This document shows positions 31,281 to 41,200 of a stretch of DNA of 64,000 nucleotides, piece after piece. This stretch comes from Loripinus fragilis (Eukaryota; Mollusca; Bivalvia; Lucinida; Lucinidae), in NCBI GenBank assembly GCA_964019695.1, contig OZ026516.1:101432368-101496367 (forward strand), written 5' to 3'. Positions within the stretch are counted from its first letter, which is position 1. The number at the start of each line of letters is the position of its first letter. The notes below the pieces were generated by a model. It did no database searches. It was not told where the DNA came from and was given only the letters and a program-made list of their open reading frames with translations. Made by a program: the position numbers and the translations under genes.

Positions 31281-31508
31281 AGCCATGCTTTTTAGTGAGC
31301 TTATGGAATACAATAAAGGCATGTCAGATATGCTTCGCATAAGTATATACTGGACAGTGGAAGATTTCTGAAACAAAACGACCAGTTGGCCTATATGTGG
31401 ATAATTTTTTCAGCTATCAGATAGACCTCAAAGCTTGCAATAATATATAAACTAGCACTTTGAGAAGGTATTAAAGAGAAACGAGAAAAAAGAAAGAAAA
31501 AAAATTGA

Positions 31509-31591
31509 CGCCGCTGAGGATTGAACCCAGGACCCCAGGCAAAACATGTAATTGATTCATGGATTTAACCACACGGCCACGAAGACGGTAG
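31509..31591 (-). pseudogene. tRNA-like sequence (SINE head or tRNA pseudogene)
   Basis: On the minus strand it has an A-box-like GTGGCCGTGTGGTTAA, a CATG/CATG stem, and a good T arm CTGGGTTCAATCCTCAG. The acceptor ends do not pair (CGTCTTC against GGCGTC), so it is unlikely to be a working tRNA. Confidence 0.45.
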
Positions 31592-32775
31592 TATATACCT
31601 TCGAAAGCAGACAAAAACTAACGGTAGCACGACGAGCGTCTCTTACTGAATGTAAACTTCGGACGTAACATTATTTCGGCATGGGCATTGTTTGCGCTGT
31701 AAAATGTGAGAAAGTAGGCGTATCTTTGGCTTCTAAAATAGTCCAGCCCTGCTTTCATGAGATAATGTAGTCATATTTGTAAATTTCAAGCCTTAAACAT
31801 GTATAAATGGCCTGAAAAGACCAAACACAGACAAAATATCCAAACGTGATCGTTTAGGTTACGTAATATTACATTATGAAGCCATAATTTCAACACCTTG
31901 AAATCCTGGGTCATGGGTTCTCAATGTTAATTTGCACAGCTAAGCCAAAAATTGTGGTGTCGAAATAATGACCTCATATTTTGTTATGGGTATATTTACA
32001 CTAAATTCCCACAATATCAGCCATTTTGGGGAAACTGGGGGTCATAATATGGATTTTTGCGGTATTAGGGAAGCATCCAAGAAATTGTTTGGTATGTATT
32101 TGAAGAGAGGGAAGATCGTCTTCTTCAGAAATAATGTCATTTATATTATATTCATAGATTTGTAAAATAGGATTTTACAGGGCCGATTTTACCCCTTCGT
32201 GAACTTAGCCCTTTAACCGCAAAGAAAAATAATTTGCATGCTAGATTGTTCATCTTACGAACATTTCATAATGTTGTACTCTTTAAAACAGAGAAGCGCA
32301 AGTATAACTTTTTCTAACAATCAGTAGTTGAGTTAGCCTGCAGAGTACAACGTTTTACAACTTCGTTACAGCAATTTATACACATCTACTGTTTACGAAA
32401 ATGCACTACCGGTCTAAGCAAAACATCACACGAGGCAATTACGCATGGATTTTAATGAATAAATAAACAGAACATCCATTTAAAGTAACCGATTTTTGAA
32501 TTTTCATATGGATAATCGTTTTTCTATTGTATATAGACCAATCAACCGATATTTCGATTAATCATGCCAGCCCTATTTAAAATGGCCACTCAAAAATAGA
32601 CAAAACAAAGGCCTTAACGACAAATGGTAGCTTAATGGAGGTCAAAAGTATTGCAGAATGCTCCCCTTGGAGCATTCTGCAATTCTTTTGACCTGCATTA
32701 AGCAATAATTGGTCTGGAAAACCAATTTTCGGTCTTTTTGAGAGCGGAGTATGATGCATGCCTGCAGCGGTTTTA

Positions 32776-33021
32776 TTAGTAGATTTAGAAACTATACATA
32801 GAAAAAAAAAGTGTTACATTTTAGAATTTTTTAAAATATATTTCTGCAACGAAATTTAGCAACTTTACATGGAAATAAATAATATATCTTTGACAGTTTG
32901 TTGTATATTTTGGCTACCATATTTAGAAACATTACCTGGAAAGAAATGCTATGAATCTTGTAGAGAAAGAAATCTCTATTAGATACAACAGGGAAATAAA
33001 ATTCACTTAATCGTGACTATA
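32776..33021 (+). repeat. Local duplication, copy B
   Basis: Second copy of 26620-26867, with about a dozen differences and small indels. It precedes an intact CAGTAAAACCTGT MITE. Confidence 0.9.
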
Positions 33022-33227
33022 CAGTAAAACCTGTCTAAAACAGCCACTCAAAAATAGACAAAACAAAGATCTTAACGCCTAATGGTAGCCAAATGAAGGT
33101 CGAAAGTATTGCAGAATGCTCCCCTTGGAGCATTCTGCAATACTTTTGACCTGCATTAAGTGATAATTGGTCTTGAAAACCAATTTTTGGTCTTTTTGAG
33201 AGCGGCTGTTTTAAACAGGTTTTACTT
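33022..33227. mobile_element. MITE, CAGTAAAACCTGT family, copy 5 (intact)
   Basis: CAGTAAAACCTGTCTAAAACAG at left and AGCGGCTGTTTTAAACAGGT TTTACT at right. The central palindrome is TATTGCAGAATGCTCC / GGAGCATTCTGCAATA. It is the uninterrupted twin of the copy split by the hAT-like element. Confidence 0.9.
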
Positions 33228-33290
33228 TATGTGAATTCAGATTGGACTGACCTGACCCTTCCATATTTTGATGTTCATTTCATTTGGTTA

Positions 33291-33870
33291 AAATTTAAAA
33301 TAATTTCACATGAATGTTCCCCATATGGCCCTCAACCAAAATTGCACGTCAAACTGTTCCACTACACCAAACAAAATGGCCACCAAAGCTAAAAATGCAT
33401 GTAGAAATATCTAAATGACATAAGAACCACTGGTCCAAATTTAAAATAATCCACATGAATGTTCCCCATAATGCCCTATACAAAAATTGCGCAAATGGTT
33501 CTGCTCCACTGAACAAAATTGTAGCCAGAGCTAAAATAAGAAAAATATTTAAATGACAGCTCCTGAACCACTGGTCGAAATTTAAAATAATTTCACAGGT
33601 ATGCCTCAATCAAAATTGCACAAATGGCGCGGCTCTGCTGAACAAAGTGGCCAATAGAGCTAAAAGTGGAAAATTCTTTAACTGACATCTAAACCACTGG
33701 TTGAAATCCAAAGTGATTTCACAGAAATGTTCCTCATAATGCCCTCTACTAAAATTGCACAAGCAGTTCTGCCAGCCACCACAGCCACCACATCTAAAAA
33801 TAGAAATATCTTTAAACTACATCTTGACCACCTGCCCAAATCAATTTATTTTACAGAAATATTACTAAAA
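33291..33870 (+). repeat. Tandem array, ~125-146-bp unit, about 4.3 copies
   Basis: Unit starts recur at 33291, 33437, 33578, 33704 and 33837 (AAATTTAAAATAATTTCACA). Each unit contains GAATGTTCCCCATAATGCCC and a GAACAAAATGGCCACCA-like block. Diverged copies also lie at 57655-57965. Confidence 0.85.
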
Positions 33871-33907
33871 ATAATGCTATTAGCACTAAAATCAATTTCT
33901 TTTTAAA

Positions 33908-34135
33908 CAGTGGCAGGGCCAGAGGGGGTTTAGGGGGTTCGCTCGAAACCCCCCTCCCAGCCCCCTGTTTTTGAATATCCTATGAAAATGAAGTAATTTG
34001 GTCTCAGTGAGACCAAATTATTTCATTTTCATTGGATATTTCAGAAAAATGAGATAAAATCAGCAAGACAAACCCCACCTTTTATTTATATTATTGAACC
34101 CCCTTTCCAGAAACTGGATTCTCTCCTGCTAAACA
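33908..34135. mobile_element. Palindromic MITE, AATTTGGTCTCA/TGAGACCAAATT core
   Basis: The core ATGAAAATGAAGTAATTTGG TCTC is mirrored by GAGACCAAATTATTTCATTTTCAT. The outer parts are CCCCCTCTGG-like. A partial copy lies at 57535-57660, also next to the same ~135-bp satellite. Confidence 0.75.
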
Positions 34136-34307
34136 TCATTTCTTCATGAGCCTGGACTCGTGTGAGCAATCCAGAGCCCCAGGGTCCTCCTATTGTTTTT
34201 TCCCAAAAAATTTATGCATTTCTTTCACTGATACCATCAGATTGTCAAACAATTGAGATTCCAAATCAGGTCCAACATTGTTTCCGGCCAGAGAGAAAAA
34301 GCCATGG

Positions 34308-34371
34308 TGTAGTGGATAAGCGCTATGCCTTGTAAACCAGGGGTAGCAGGTTCGATCCCCGGCTTCTCCAG
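34308..34371 (+). pseudogene. tRNA-like sequence (probable SINE head)
   Basis: A-box-like TGGTGTAGTGGATAAGCG and B-box GGTTCGATCCC, but the T stem is poorly paired and no acceptor stem forms. The following sequence shares AGAAAAAGCCAC and a SINE-like style. Confidence 0.4.
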
Positions 34372-34848
34372 AACCACTTTTGGTTTAGCCTTTGGGCACT
34401 CCCATCATAAAATACACACCATAAATCCTTACGGCCAAGTACTGGTTACTGCCCAGGAAAAAGCCACAAAAAGTTATTTCAGGCCAGATTTGGATTTAAA
34501 CTCTTTGCAAAGTTATTGACAGATGACTAAAGTTGTCCCCAGCAAACAAAGAGTAAATGAAGACCTTGGTCTCCGCAAGTGATAAAGTTCCCTCTGTAGA
34601 CTTATACCAGTTGTAAATGTTGTCATTGCTCTTATGAATTCATACCAACCAATACCATTCCACATCTTATCTTCTGCCGTTATGCTGGCTCAAAAATCTG
34701 ATGTGATAGTAGAAGAAGAAAAAGTATTTGAGAGGAATGATAGATTTAGTCAAAAGACATCTGTCATTATTGATAATTAAAGAAAACATCTATAGGAATA
34801 AATACCATATCTCATCAGACTTTATAAGTCTATTCCCATTGTAGAGTC
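34372..34848. other. Intergenic, unassigned
   Basis: May include the body of the tRNA-derived element starting at 34308; no second copy to compare. No gene. Confidence 0.35.
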
Positions 34849-35250
34849 CAGGGTTCGCACAGGCTTGAAAAGTACTTGAATATACAGGACTGTCTTGAAA
34901 AGTCCTTGAAAATAAAAATTGTCTTGAAAAGTACTTGAAAAACACTCAAAGGCCTTGAAAAGTCCTTGAATTTTACCATTCACAGGAGGATTCAACAGTG
35001 TTTTTGGAGACCTAAATCAGTGTAAAATTGTGGTGCCTATATTTGGTGCAGCATATGCTGCACCACAACTTTATACTAATTATCTTAAACTAATATCTTT
35101 AGTAATGGACTCTAGCATTTCAGAAATAGAATTTTAACGTGTAAATCAGTATTTTTCCTGAGTTTTCAGTCCTTGAAAACAGTAGGAAAGTCTATAAGAT
35201 GTCCTTGAAAAGTCCTTGAATTTTACACAATCTTGCCTGTATGAACCCTG
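34849..35250. mobile_element. hAT-type non-autonomous element, CAGGGTTCGCACAGGC ends, GAGTC target duplication
   Basis: Left tip CAGGGTTCGCACAGGCTTGA, right tip GCCTGTATGAACCCTG, flanked by GAGTC (34844-34848, 35251-35255). Inside, CTTGAAAAGTCCTTGAA and close variants recur at least eight times in both halves. 402 bp. Confidence 0.88.
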
Positions 35251-35481
35251 GAGTCATTTTCTTATTGTAAGGCTATGGATTGTAGGTAAGCTAAATAAAA
35301 CAGAAACAGCACACAACATGATTTTTATTTCTTCAAAGCAATTCTAAATAAACAGGTAAAATACAGTAGTTGTTGCTAAAATATCACATGACAAAGCACC
35401 TTATAGGACAATTCTTGGACGAAACATGAAAAAATGGTTGTGGTGTACACAATGTCTGGCATTGCTTAGATTGTAATATTT

Positions 35482-35527
35482 TTAACCCTTAGAGTGCCCA
35501 TTACAACAAATGTTTTTTTTTTTTTTT

Positions 35528-35569
<42 letters not shown>

Positions 35570-36020
35570 TTATTATTGCTTTATTCTCCCCGTCCATTGG
35601 TGTGTAGGGGGTCGGGGAGGACCATCCCCCTCTCACACCTTACAAACTACAATTTTTTTATAAATAAAATCAATATATAATAAATTAATATACTTTTTGC
35701 TAACTGTAAAGGCAGCAACTTAATTATTCATATCTGGTCGTGGCTCGGCTGTTTCTTCTAATAAGGAACGGAAATCAGGTTTTGTTAATAATTTGGTAAA
35801 GAGTTAATAAGCTTTTTGAGCCGCATAAATGTGCCGACATTCCAAATGTTGTCTGCTGAAGTGTTTTAGAAGTCTCATTGACAAACAGTGTGGCCCAAGA
35901 TCGGACTGCTCCAAGAACAGTCTGATCTGGGCCCACACTGTTTGGCTGTATACTTACTTTAGTCAATAATGCTAGCAAATATATGCTGCTGACACCATTT
36001 ATAGGGACTTTAAGGGTTAA
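35482..36020. mobile_element. MITE, TTAACCCTTAAAGCGCCA family, copy carrying a retroposed insert
   Basis: TTAACCCTTAGAGTGCCC at left and GGGACTTTAAGGGTTAA at right. It contains a perfect-style hairpin at 35886-35942 (AAACAGTGTGGCCCAAGATC / complement). The left arm is separated from the rest by a poly(T)-led insert. Confidence 0.75.
35513..35690 (-). mobile_element. Retroposed transcript 3' end with a ~58-base poly(A) tail
   Basis: On the minus strand the sequence ends GGGGAGAATAAAGCAATAAT AACTA followed by nearly 60 A (one interruption). AATAAA about 15 bp before the A run is a used poly(A) signal, which marks a processed RNA copy. The 5' limit of the insert is not visible; 35690 is approximate. 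Confidence 0.65.
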
Positions 36021-36244
36021 AATGAATGATTATGTGAAATGAAAAAATAATTTGATTGATTTATACATGAAATACAAGATATCTTCAAAATATGGAGAGT
36101 GAGAATGACAATTAAGAAAGTCTAAAACTCAGCATCATTGAAAATGTTAAATATTACATGAAATAGAGTGGCATTCAATTTAATTATGTTAAATTGTATT
36201 ATAAATCAACTTAACATATGACGTCACATCTGGGAGTGATATAA

Positions 36245-36515
36245 CACTATGTACAGATTTTGGTAACATTATCATGATTATGAAATGACGCCCATAAATA
36301 CATCGCGTATATATATGGTTTCAAACCAAAAACGTGCATGATTACAAATAATTCTAATAGAATCTAGCATTCGCACTCCTGTTTTATTGAATTTATTTAA
36401 CTTGTTGCAAAAAGCGATAAAATGCTCGGTATGCCTCGCATTTTATCTCTTTTCCTCAACTTATTTAATAAATACAATAATATATAAGCACTCATGTAAG
36501 ATCCTCTATATAATA
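36245..36515. repeat. Dispersed repeat, copy of 21388-21660
   Basis: TACAGATTTTGGTAACATTA, TGTTTTATTGAATTTATTTA ACTTGTTGC, TTTAATAAATACAA and GTAAGATCCTCTATATAA align in order with the other copy. Confidence 0.7.
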
Positions 36516-36564
36516 AATCAACTTAGAATTTGGGGTTCAAAGTAATTCTCACTTTCCATAATTG

Positions 36565-36780
36565 GGCCTCGATGCGAGAAAACCTGTCTTCGGGGTTTGC
36601 AAACAACAAAGGCGCAGACCAGCCTGCGCATTCACACAGACTGATCAGCACCTTTGTTATTAGCTTTTTGGAAAGTATCATATTTAAACTTGCTACAGGC
36701 CAAATAACAATTTTCTAGCTAGTCTCTTTAGCTGAGAAGACTAGTTTGAGTATTGCTTTGTCGGAAACCCCGAAGACGGC
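36565..36780. repeat. Repeat with GTCTTCGGGG ends (MITE-like)
   Basis: AACCTGTCTTCGGGGTTTGC at left and AAACCCCGAAGACGGCATTC at right are inverse; GCAGACCAGCCTGCGCATTC inside also occurs at 59556-59575. Confidence 0.6.
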
Positions 36781-36920
36781 ATTCGTTGCGTCTAGGCCCA
36801 TAGATAAAGGTTAATTTCATATTTTATAACATCTTTTTGTTATATCTATAATTTTGTTAAAAGTTCAGATCTAATTTCTTTTGAAGATATACAACATGAA
36901 TACATCACTTCACACAGAAT

Positions 36921-37177
36921 TATGTCGCGAGTTCGATCCCGGCCCGGTCCCATACTTTTGTGGAGATTGATCATGAAATCATTTCTACGGTCATTCTCCT
37001 CCCTTGCGCTGAATCACTCAAGAAGGGTTGTCAGTTACAAGTGAAAGTATGTGCACAAAGTACTGGTTAACTGCTTGTTTAAGCTTGCCCAGGAAAAAGT
37101 GTGGTTAGGTGAACTGACAGTCTCGCCATAACCATAGCTGTTGACTTGGGACGTAAAGCAACAAAACAAACAAACAA
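36921..37177 (+). mobile_element. tRNA-derived SINE, 5'-truncated, with 12-bp target duplication
   Basis: It begins at the B-box region (CGCGAGTTCGATCCC), continues GGAGATTGATCATGAAAT, GTCAGTTACAAGTGAAAGTA and TTGACTTGGGACGTAAAG, and ends in a CAACAAAACAAACAAACAA tail. The flanks TTCACACAGAAT (36909-36920, 37178-37189) are identical. The flanking DNA is a unit of the ~60-bp repeat found at 38230. Confidence 0.88.
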
Positions 37178-37489
37178 TTCACACAGAATAGCAAATAAAT
37201 ATGTTAATAAGATTAGGATAAATAAATAACGAGTCACCAATAATGAGACATGATCTTGGTAAAGCTGAAAAATAATGTAGAAAAGATACAAACTGCAGGC
37301 TAATTGCTTGCAAAAATTGCTATCTTTCTAAAATGAAAAGATACAACCCTATGACAAATATGTCTCCAAGATATAACAGATCAAAACAGACAACAAGTCT
37401 TCATTTCAGGGTAAATAAGTTTTGACATCTTATTTGAACTGAGCATATGATTCACATGAGCTATCCTTAGATAGCTTTTCATGGGTGAA

Positions 37490-37732
37490 AGTCAAAATTT
37501 CCAAAAATTCTGAACTTCAGAAACTCAAATTTTAAAACTTGCAGTATGTCTACAAAAATGGATAATTTAAAGTTAAAATGATTAATTGTGTTTAGATAAT
37601 CTGAAAACTAATCAAAGAAGCTATTATAATCTCCTTAATTCAGCATTTTGAGGCTGACTTTCTTTGGAAAGTCTTGGAAAGTCAGCCTCAAAATCCGGAA
37701 TTCAGAATTTATCCTGAAAACTTTCACCCATG
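37490..37732. mobile_element. MITE with CATGGGTGAAAGT ends
   Basis: CATGGGTGAAAGT at left, ACTTTCACCCATG at right. The central palindrome is TTCAGCATTTTGAGGCTGAC around CTTTGGAAAG with GTCAGCCTCAAAATCCGGAA. Confidence 0.85.
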
Positions 37733-37811
37733 GCTTTACTTAGTTTTAATGAAAAAACTGATGCAAATGATAATATGATTGTATTTCTTTCTCTGACAAT
37801 TGTTCATGTCT

Positions 37812-37872
37812 TAGCAAATAGTGCAGACCTGGTGAAATGCTGCAGCAATACTGGGTCTTCACTGTTTGCAAA
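37812..37872. repeat. Hairpin repeat in the gene 2 3' region
   Basis: GCAAATAGTGCAGACCTGGT ... ACTGGGTCTTCACTGTTTGC. It starts 54 bp past the gene 2 stop, so it is probably transcribed in the 3' UTR. Confidence 0.65.
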
Positions 37873-37925
37873 GGTACCCATATAGGAGTTGGGTTTAGAT
37901 TCAAACTCATATTTCCTCCGCCATT

Positions 37926-38203
37926 TCATTGTTTTATGAAGGTCTGATCCCCAGCATCTCCAAGAGGCAGTGTTCTCTTTCCAACTTTTATCCAAGGTTT
38001 CTCATGACATTCACTGTTACTATCTCTGGTTGGGCTGACAACAACTGGAAGTTTCGGACCGCTACGGTCAGAGTCTGTTTCATTAACTTGTGCTGATACT
38101 GCAGAACTTTGTTCAGAAACGTTTGTACTTGACTGACCATCTGATTTAGATAGAGCTGAATGTGTATGGCTTTTACTGCTTTTTGACAATTCGTTTTGAT
38201 TTT
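37926..38203 (-). CDS. Gene 2 last exon (cytoplasmic tail, stop)
   Basis: Acceptor ACTTTTTTGTAG. After completing a Glu codon it reads NQNELSKSSKSHTHSALS, continues Ser/Thr-rich (SEQSSAVSAQVNETDSD, LPVVVSPTRDSNSE) and ends WIKVGKRTLPLGDAGD...FIKQ with TGA at 37928-37926. Low hydrophobicity fits a disordered tail; several SP/TP and acidic Ser sites could be phosphorylated. Confidence 0.75.
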
Positions 38204-41200
38204 CTACAAAAAAGTATAAAAAGGTAGTTGTTTAAAGATAAACAATGATACTAATACAGTCTATATCTTCTAACAAAGAGCAAATAAATTTGTAAAAGAT
38301 ATAATGTGATTATATCACTGCTAATGGAATAGCAAATAAATTTGTAAAATATATACAAAATGTGAATATATCACTTAACAGAATAGCAAATAAGTTTGTA
38401 TACTATATACATTGTGAGAATACCAACTCTTAGCAGAATTGCAGTTTAATTTGTGAAAGATATACAATGTGGGTATATCACTTTCAACAGAATAGCAAAT
38501 AATTATAAAAAGTATACATTGTTAGAATATCACATCTAACAGAACAGCATATTATTTGTAAAAGATATGCAATGTAAGTATATCACTTCCAATTGAATAG
38601 CAAATACATTTTTAAAGTTATAATGTGAATATATCACTTTTTAACAGAATAGCAAACAAATTTGTAAAAGATGTAATGTGAGTGTATCATTTAAAATAAT
38701 AGAAAATAATTGTAAAAGTTATATATTGTTAGAATATCACCTCTTAGACTTACAGAATAGCAAATTAAAAATGTAAAAGATATAATGTGAATATTTATTG
38801 AAAAACTGATGCAAATGTCAAGATTGATGCTTGTGCGGTCCTCTTTCAAAGAATTTCATTCTATGCAGAATTCAGGTTGCCATGACAACCAAAAGGAAAA
38901 AATTTGTCTAAAACCACAAGGCCGAAAGCATCATTGAGTTATCGAGTGGACCTTTACAAAGTTAGTTCAAATTATGGCTCCGGAGCCAAAACTGGCACTG
39001 TCCTGGGGATCTCCAACGAGTAGAGGACTTAATAAGGGGGCACCACTTGCAGTTGTGGTTGACTGATTTACCAGTGGTTATCTTTCTTGATTATTAGAAA
39101 AAATCTCTCTTGATCCGGGGTAGAGTTAAACATTTGTTTTTCTTTGAAGAATTTAGTGTCTTTTTCCACATTATCAGGTGAGTTTGATCAAATTATGCCC
39201 TTGGGGCCAAAAGTGGCCCTGTCCTTGGGGTCATGTTTTTTATATAGGCTAATATAGGGAAACATAAAAAGTCTTGTTTGAAACCACTAGGCCTAGAGCC
39301 TTGATATTATGTATTATCTGGTGAACCTCTACCAAGTTTGTTCAAATTATGCCCCTGGGGGCCAAAAATGCCCCCTGTGGATTTCAAACAGCTTACTTTG
39401 ACCTGTATAAAGAAAAGTTGAGGTTCTAAATCCTGTTAATTTTGTCAACAAATTAATGGAAACTTTTTGATGTAAAGTCTTAATGAAACTGCTAATCTGT
39501 CAAAATTCATAGCTAGACTTCGGGAGGGGGACTATGTTTTCCTATACCTTTACAAACAGTCATTCTCAGTTGAGTGACCCAGGGCCCGAGATTCATCCTG
39601 TGAATAAAACAATGTATTTCCTGCTTAGTTGGCTTCATCATAGGCCAGCTTGATAGCGATCTACACCGTTTTTAAGAGAGGATACCAGATTTTGGAAAAA
39701 GTTATGTACAAAGTCCACTTATTATGTTGAATATGGTTTAACGGAGTTGGGGTGTTAATTACCCACAATGATCTGACTTCTGAATCTTCCCAGATTTGCT
39801 TGTACATTTACCTGCATGTGGGGGCAGTGATTTGGTCTCGCTATCTAACCTTCTTAGTTCCAACTCAAATCTTGATGGTATTTGACGTTTAGGACGTTGG
39901 TTAACCAGTAATGGCGCCTCAATCTCCTCTATATCTCGATAGTCATTTACAAATCTGTCCATGGGGGTGAAGGGTTTCTGCTTCTTCCGTCGGTGATGGC
40001 AGGACCAGAGGATGAAGAATATAAGGGACACAAATATCCCTGTATTGGTGACAGCCAGGAAGATAATCATGTAGACATAATATATGTTGAATGTTTCTGC
40101 AAAAGAAAGATTTCTTTAACCCTTAAAGCACCAAGAAAAATGCATGTGAAAATGGCGTCTGCTGAAGACGTCTGCGGCAAATAATTGCGTAACATTACTG
40201 ACAAATTAAGTATAGAAGCAAACAGCGTGAACCCAGAACAGACTGCTCCTATAGGAGCAGTCTGATCTGGGTCCACACTGTTTGCCATAGAGACTTCTTA
40301 AACATTTCAGCAGACGAGAAAAGCAGACGTCTTTTGTTGCGATTGACACATTAAGGGTTAATGTTAAATGGCTCAGTCAATGAATCATTATTCCAATAAA
40401 GTCATGGAGAAAGGGGGAATTAAGTCAACCGCCATGTCTTTGTTGCAAGCGCAGCACGTCCCAATATTTCTGATCATAACAGCATGTCCCAATACCCCTG
40501 ATCATACAATGCAAACACAGTAAGCTTCTATAACCCCTGGTTACATTCTGCAAGCACAAGCCCCAATATCCCCTGGCCACATACTGCAAACACAGCATGT
40601 TACAATATCCTCTGATCATATACTGTTAGCACAGAAAGTCTCAATATATCCTGATCATATACTGCAAGCTTAGAAATGCCCAATATCCTGACCATATATT
40701 GATCACAGCAAGTCCCTATATCCCCTATTATATACTGTAAGCACAGCAAGCATGCACGGATCCAGAGGGGGGGGGGGGGGCAGGGGCTCCGGACCCTTCT
40801 TGAAAATTACAAAGCTATAGGGTTCCTTATCAATACTGGTCCGGATCCCCTGGAAGATCACAAAGCTACCAAGCCAGCATTCAATGTAGGGCCACCATTT
40901 GCCCGCCAGCAAAACGTCATTGAAATGGCATTTCGCTGGCGGGCCGACGATGGTCCGCTTTTAGTGGTATTTGGGTCCTCTCTCCCCTCATCATCTAAGA
41001 AAAGGTCAGAGTTGGATCCCCTCTGACAAAACTGTCTGGATCCGCGCATTGCAAGTCCCAACATCCCCTGATAGTCCAGGCGCTGATTTCTGTACAGGTC
41101 TTAGTTTTTGACTTGGCACAACTTACCTGCCAGAAAAGGTTTGACTGCAGAAATGCAATCCTGGTGTCTTCTGCAATACTCCTAGGTACGTCGTACAGTT

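Larger units (their letters stand above)
26888..32575. mobile_element. hAT-like element, 5688 bp, inserted in a MITE
   Basis: The termini TAGGGCTGGC (26888) and GCCAGCCCTA (to 32575) are inverse and share a subterminal TAATCGAA. The flanks TCTAAAAT (26880-26887) and TTTAAAAT (32576-32583) are an 8-bp target duplication with one change. Tip and 8-bp duplication are hallmarks of hAT elements. A second inverted pair lies inside: AAAGGGCTTGGTTCACGAAGG at 27307 and its complement near 32215. No hAT transposase (DDE, RW, BED finger) can be read; nested repeats fill the interior. Confidence 0.8.
26868..32750. mobile_element. MITE, CAGTAAAACCTGT family, copy 4, split by the hAT-like element
   Basis: The left piece 26868-26887 (CAGTAAAAGCTGTCTAAAAT) and the right piece from 32584 (GGCCACTCAAAAATAGACAA) join into the standard MITE start. 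The right end past 32745 is degenerate. Confidence 0.85.

Noticed and set aside
31509..31591. Possible functional tRNA-Leu/Ser
   Set aside because: Good T arm but the acceptor strands do not pair and the anticodon loop is too long.
34308..34371. Possible functional tRNA gene
   Set aside because: A and B boxes are present but acceptor and T stems do not pair; more like a SINE head.
38230..38800. CRISPR-like regular repeats
   Set aside because: Units are contiguous and imperfect with no unique spacers; ordinary eukaryotic tandem repeat.
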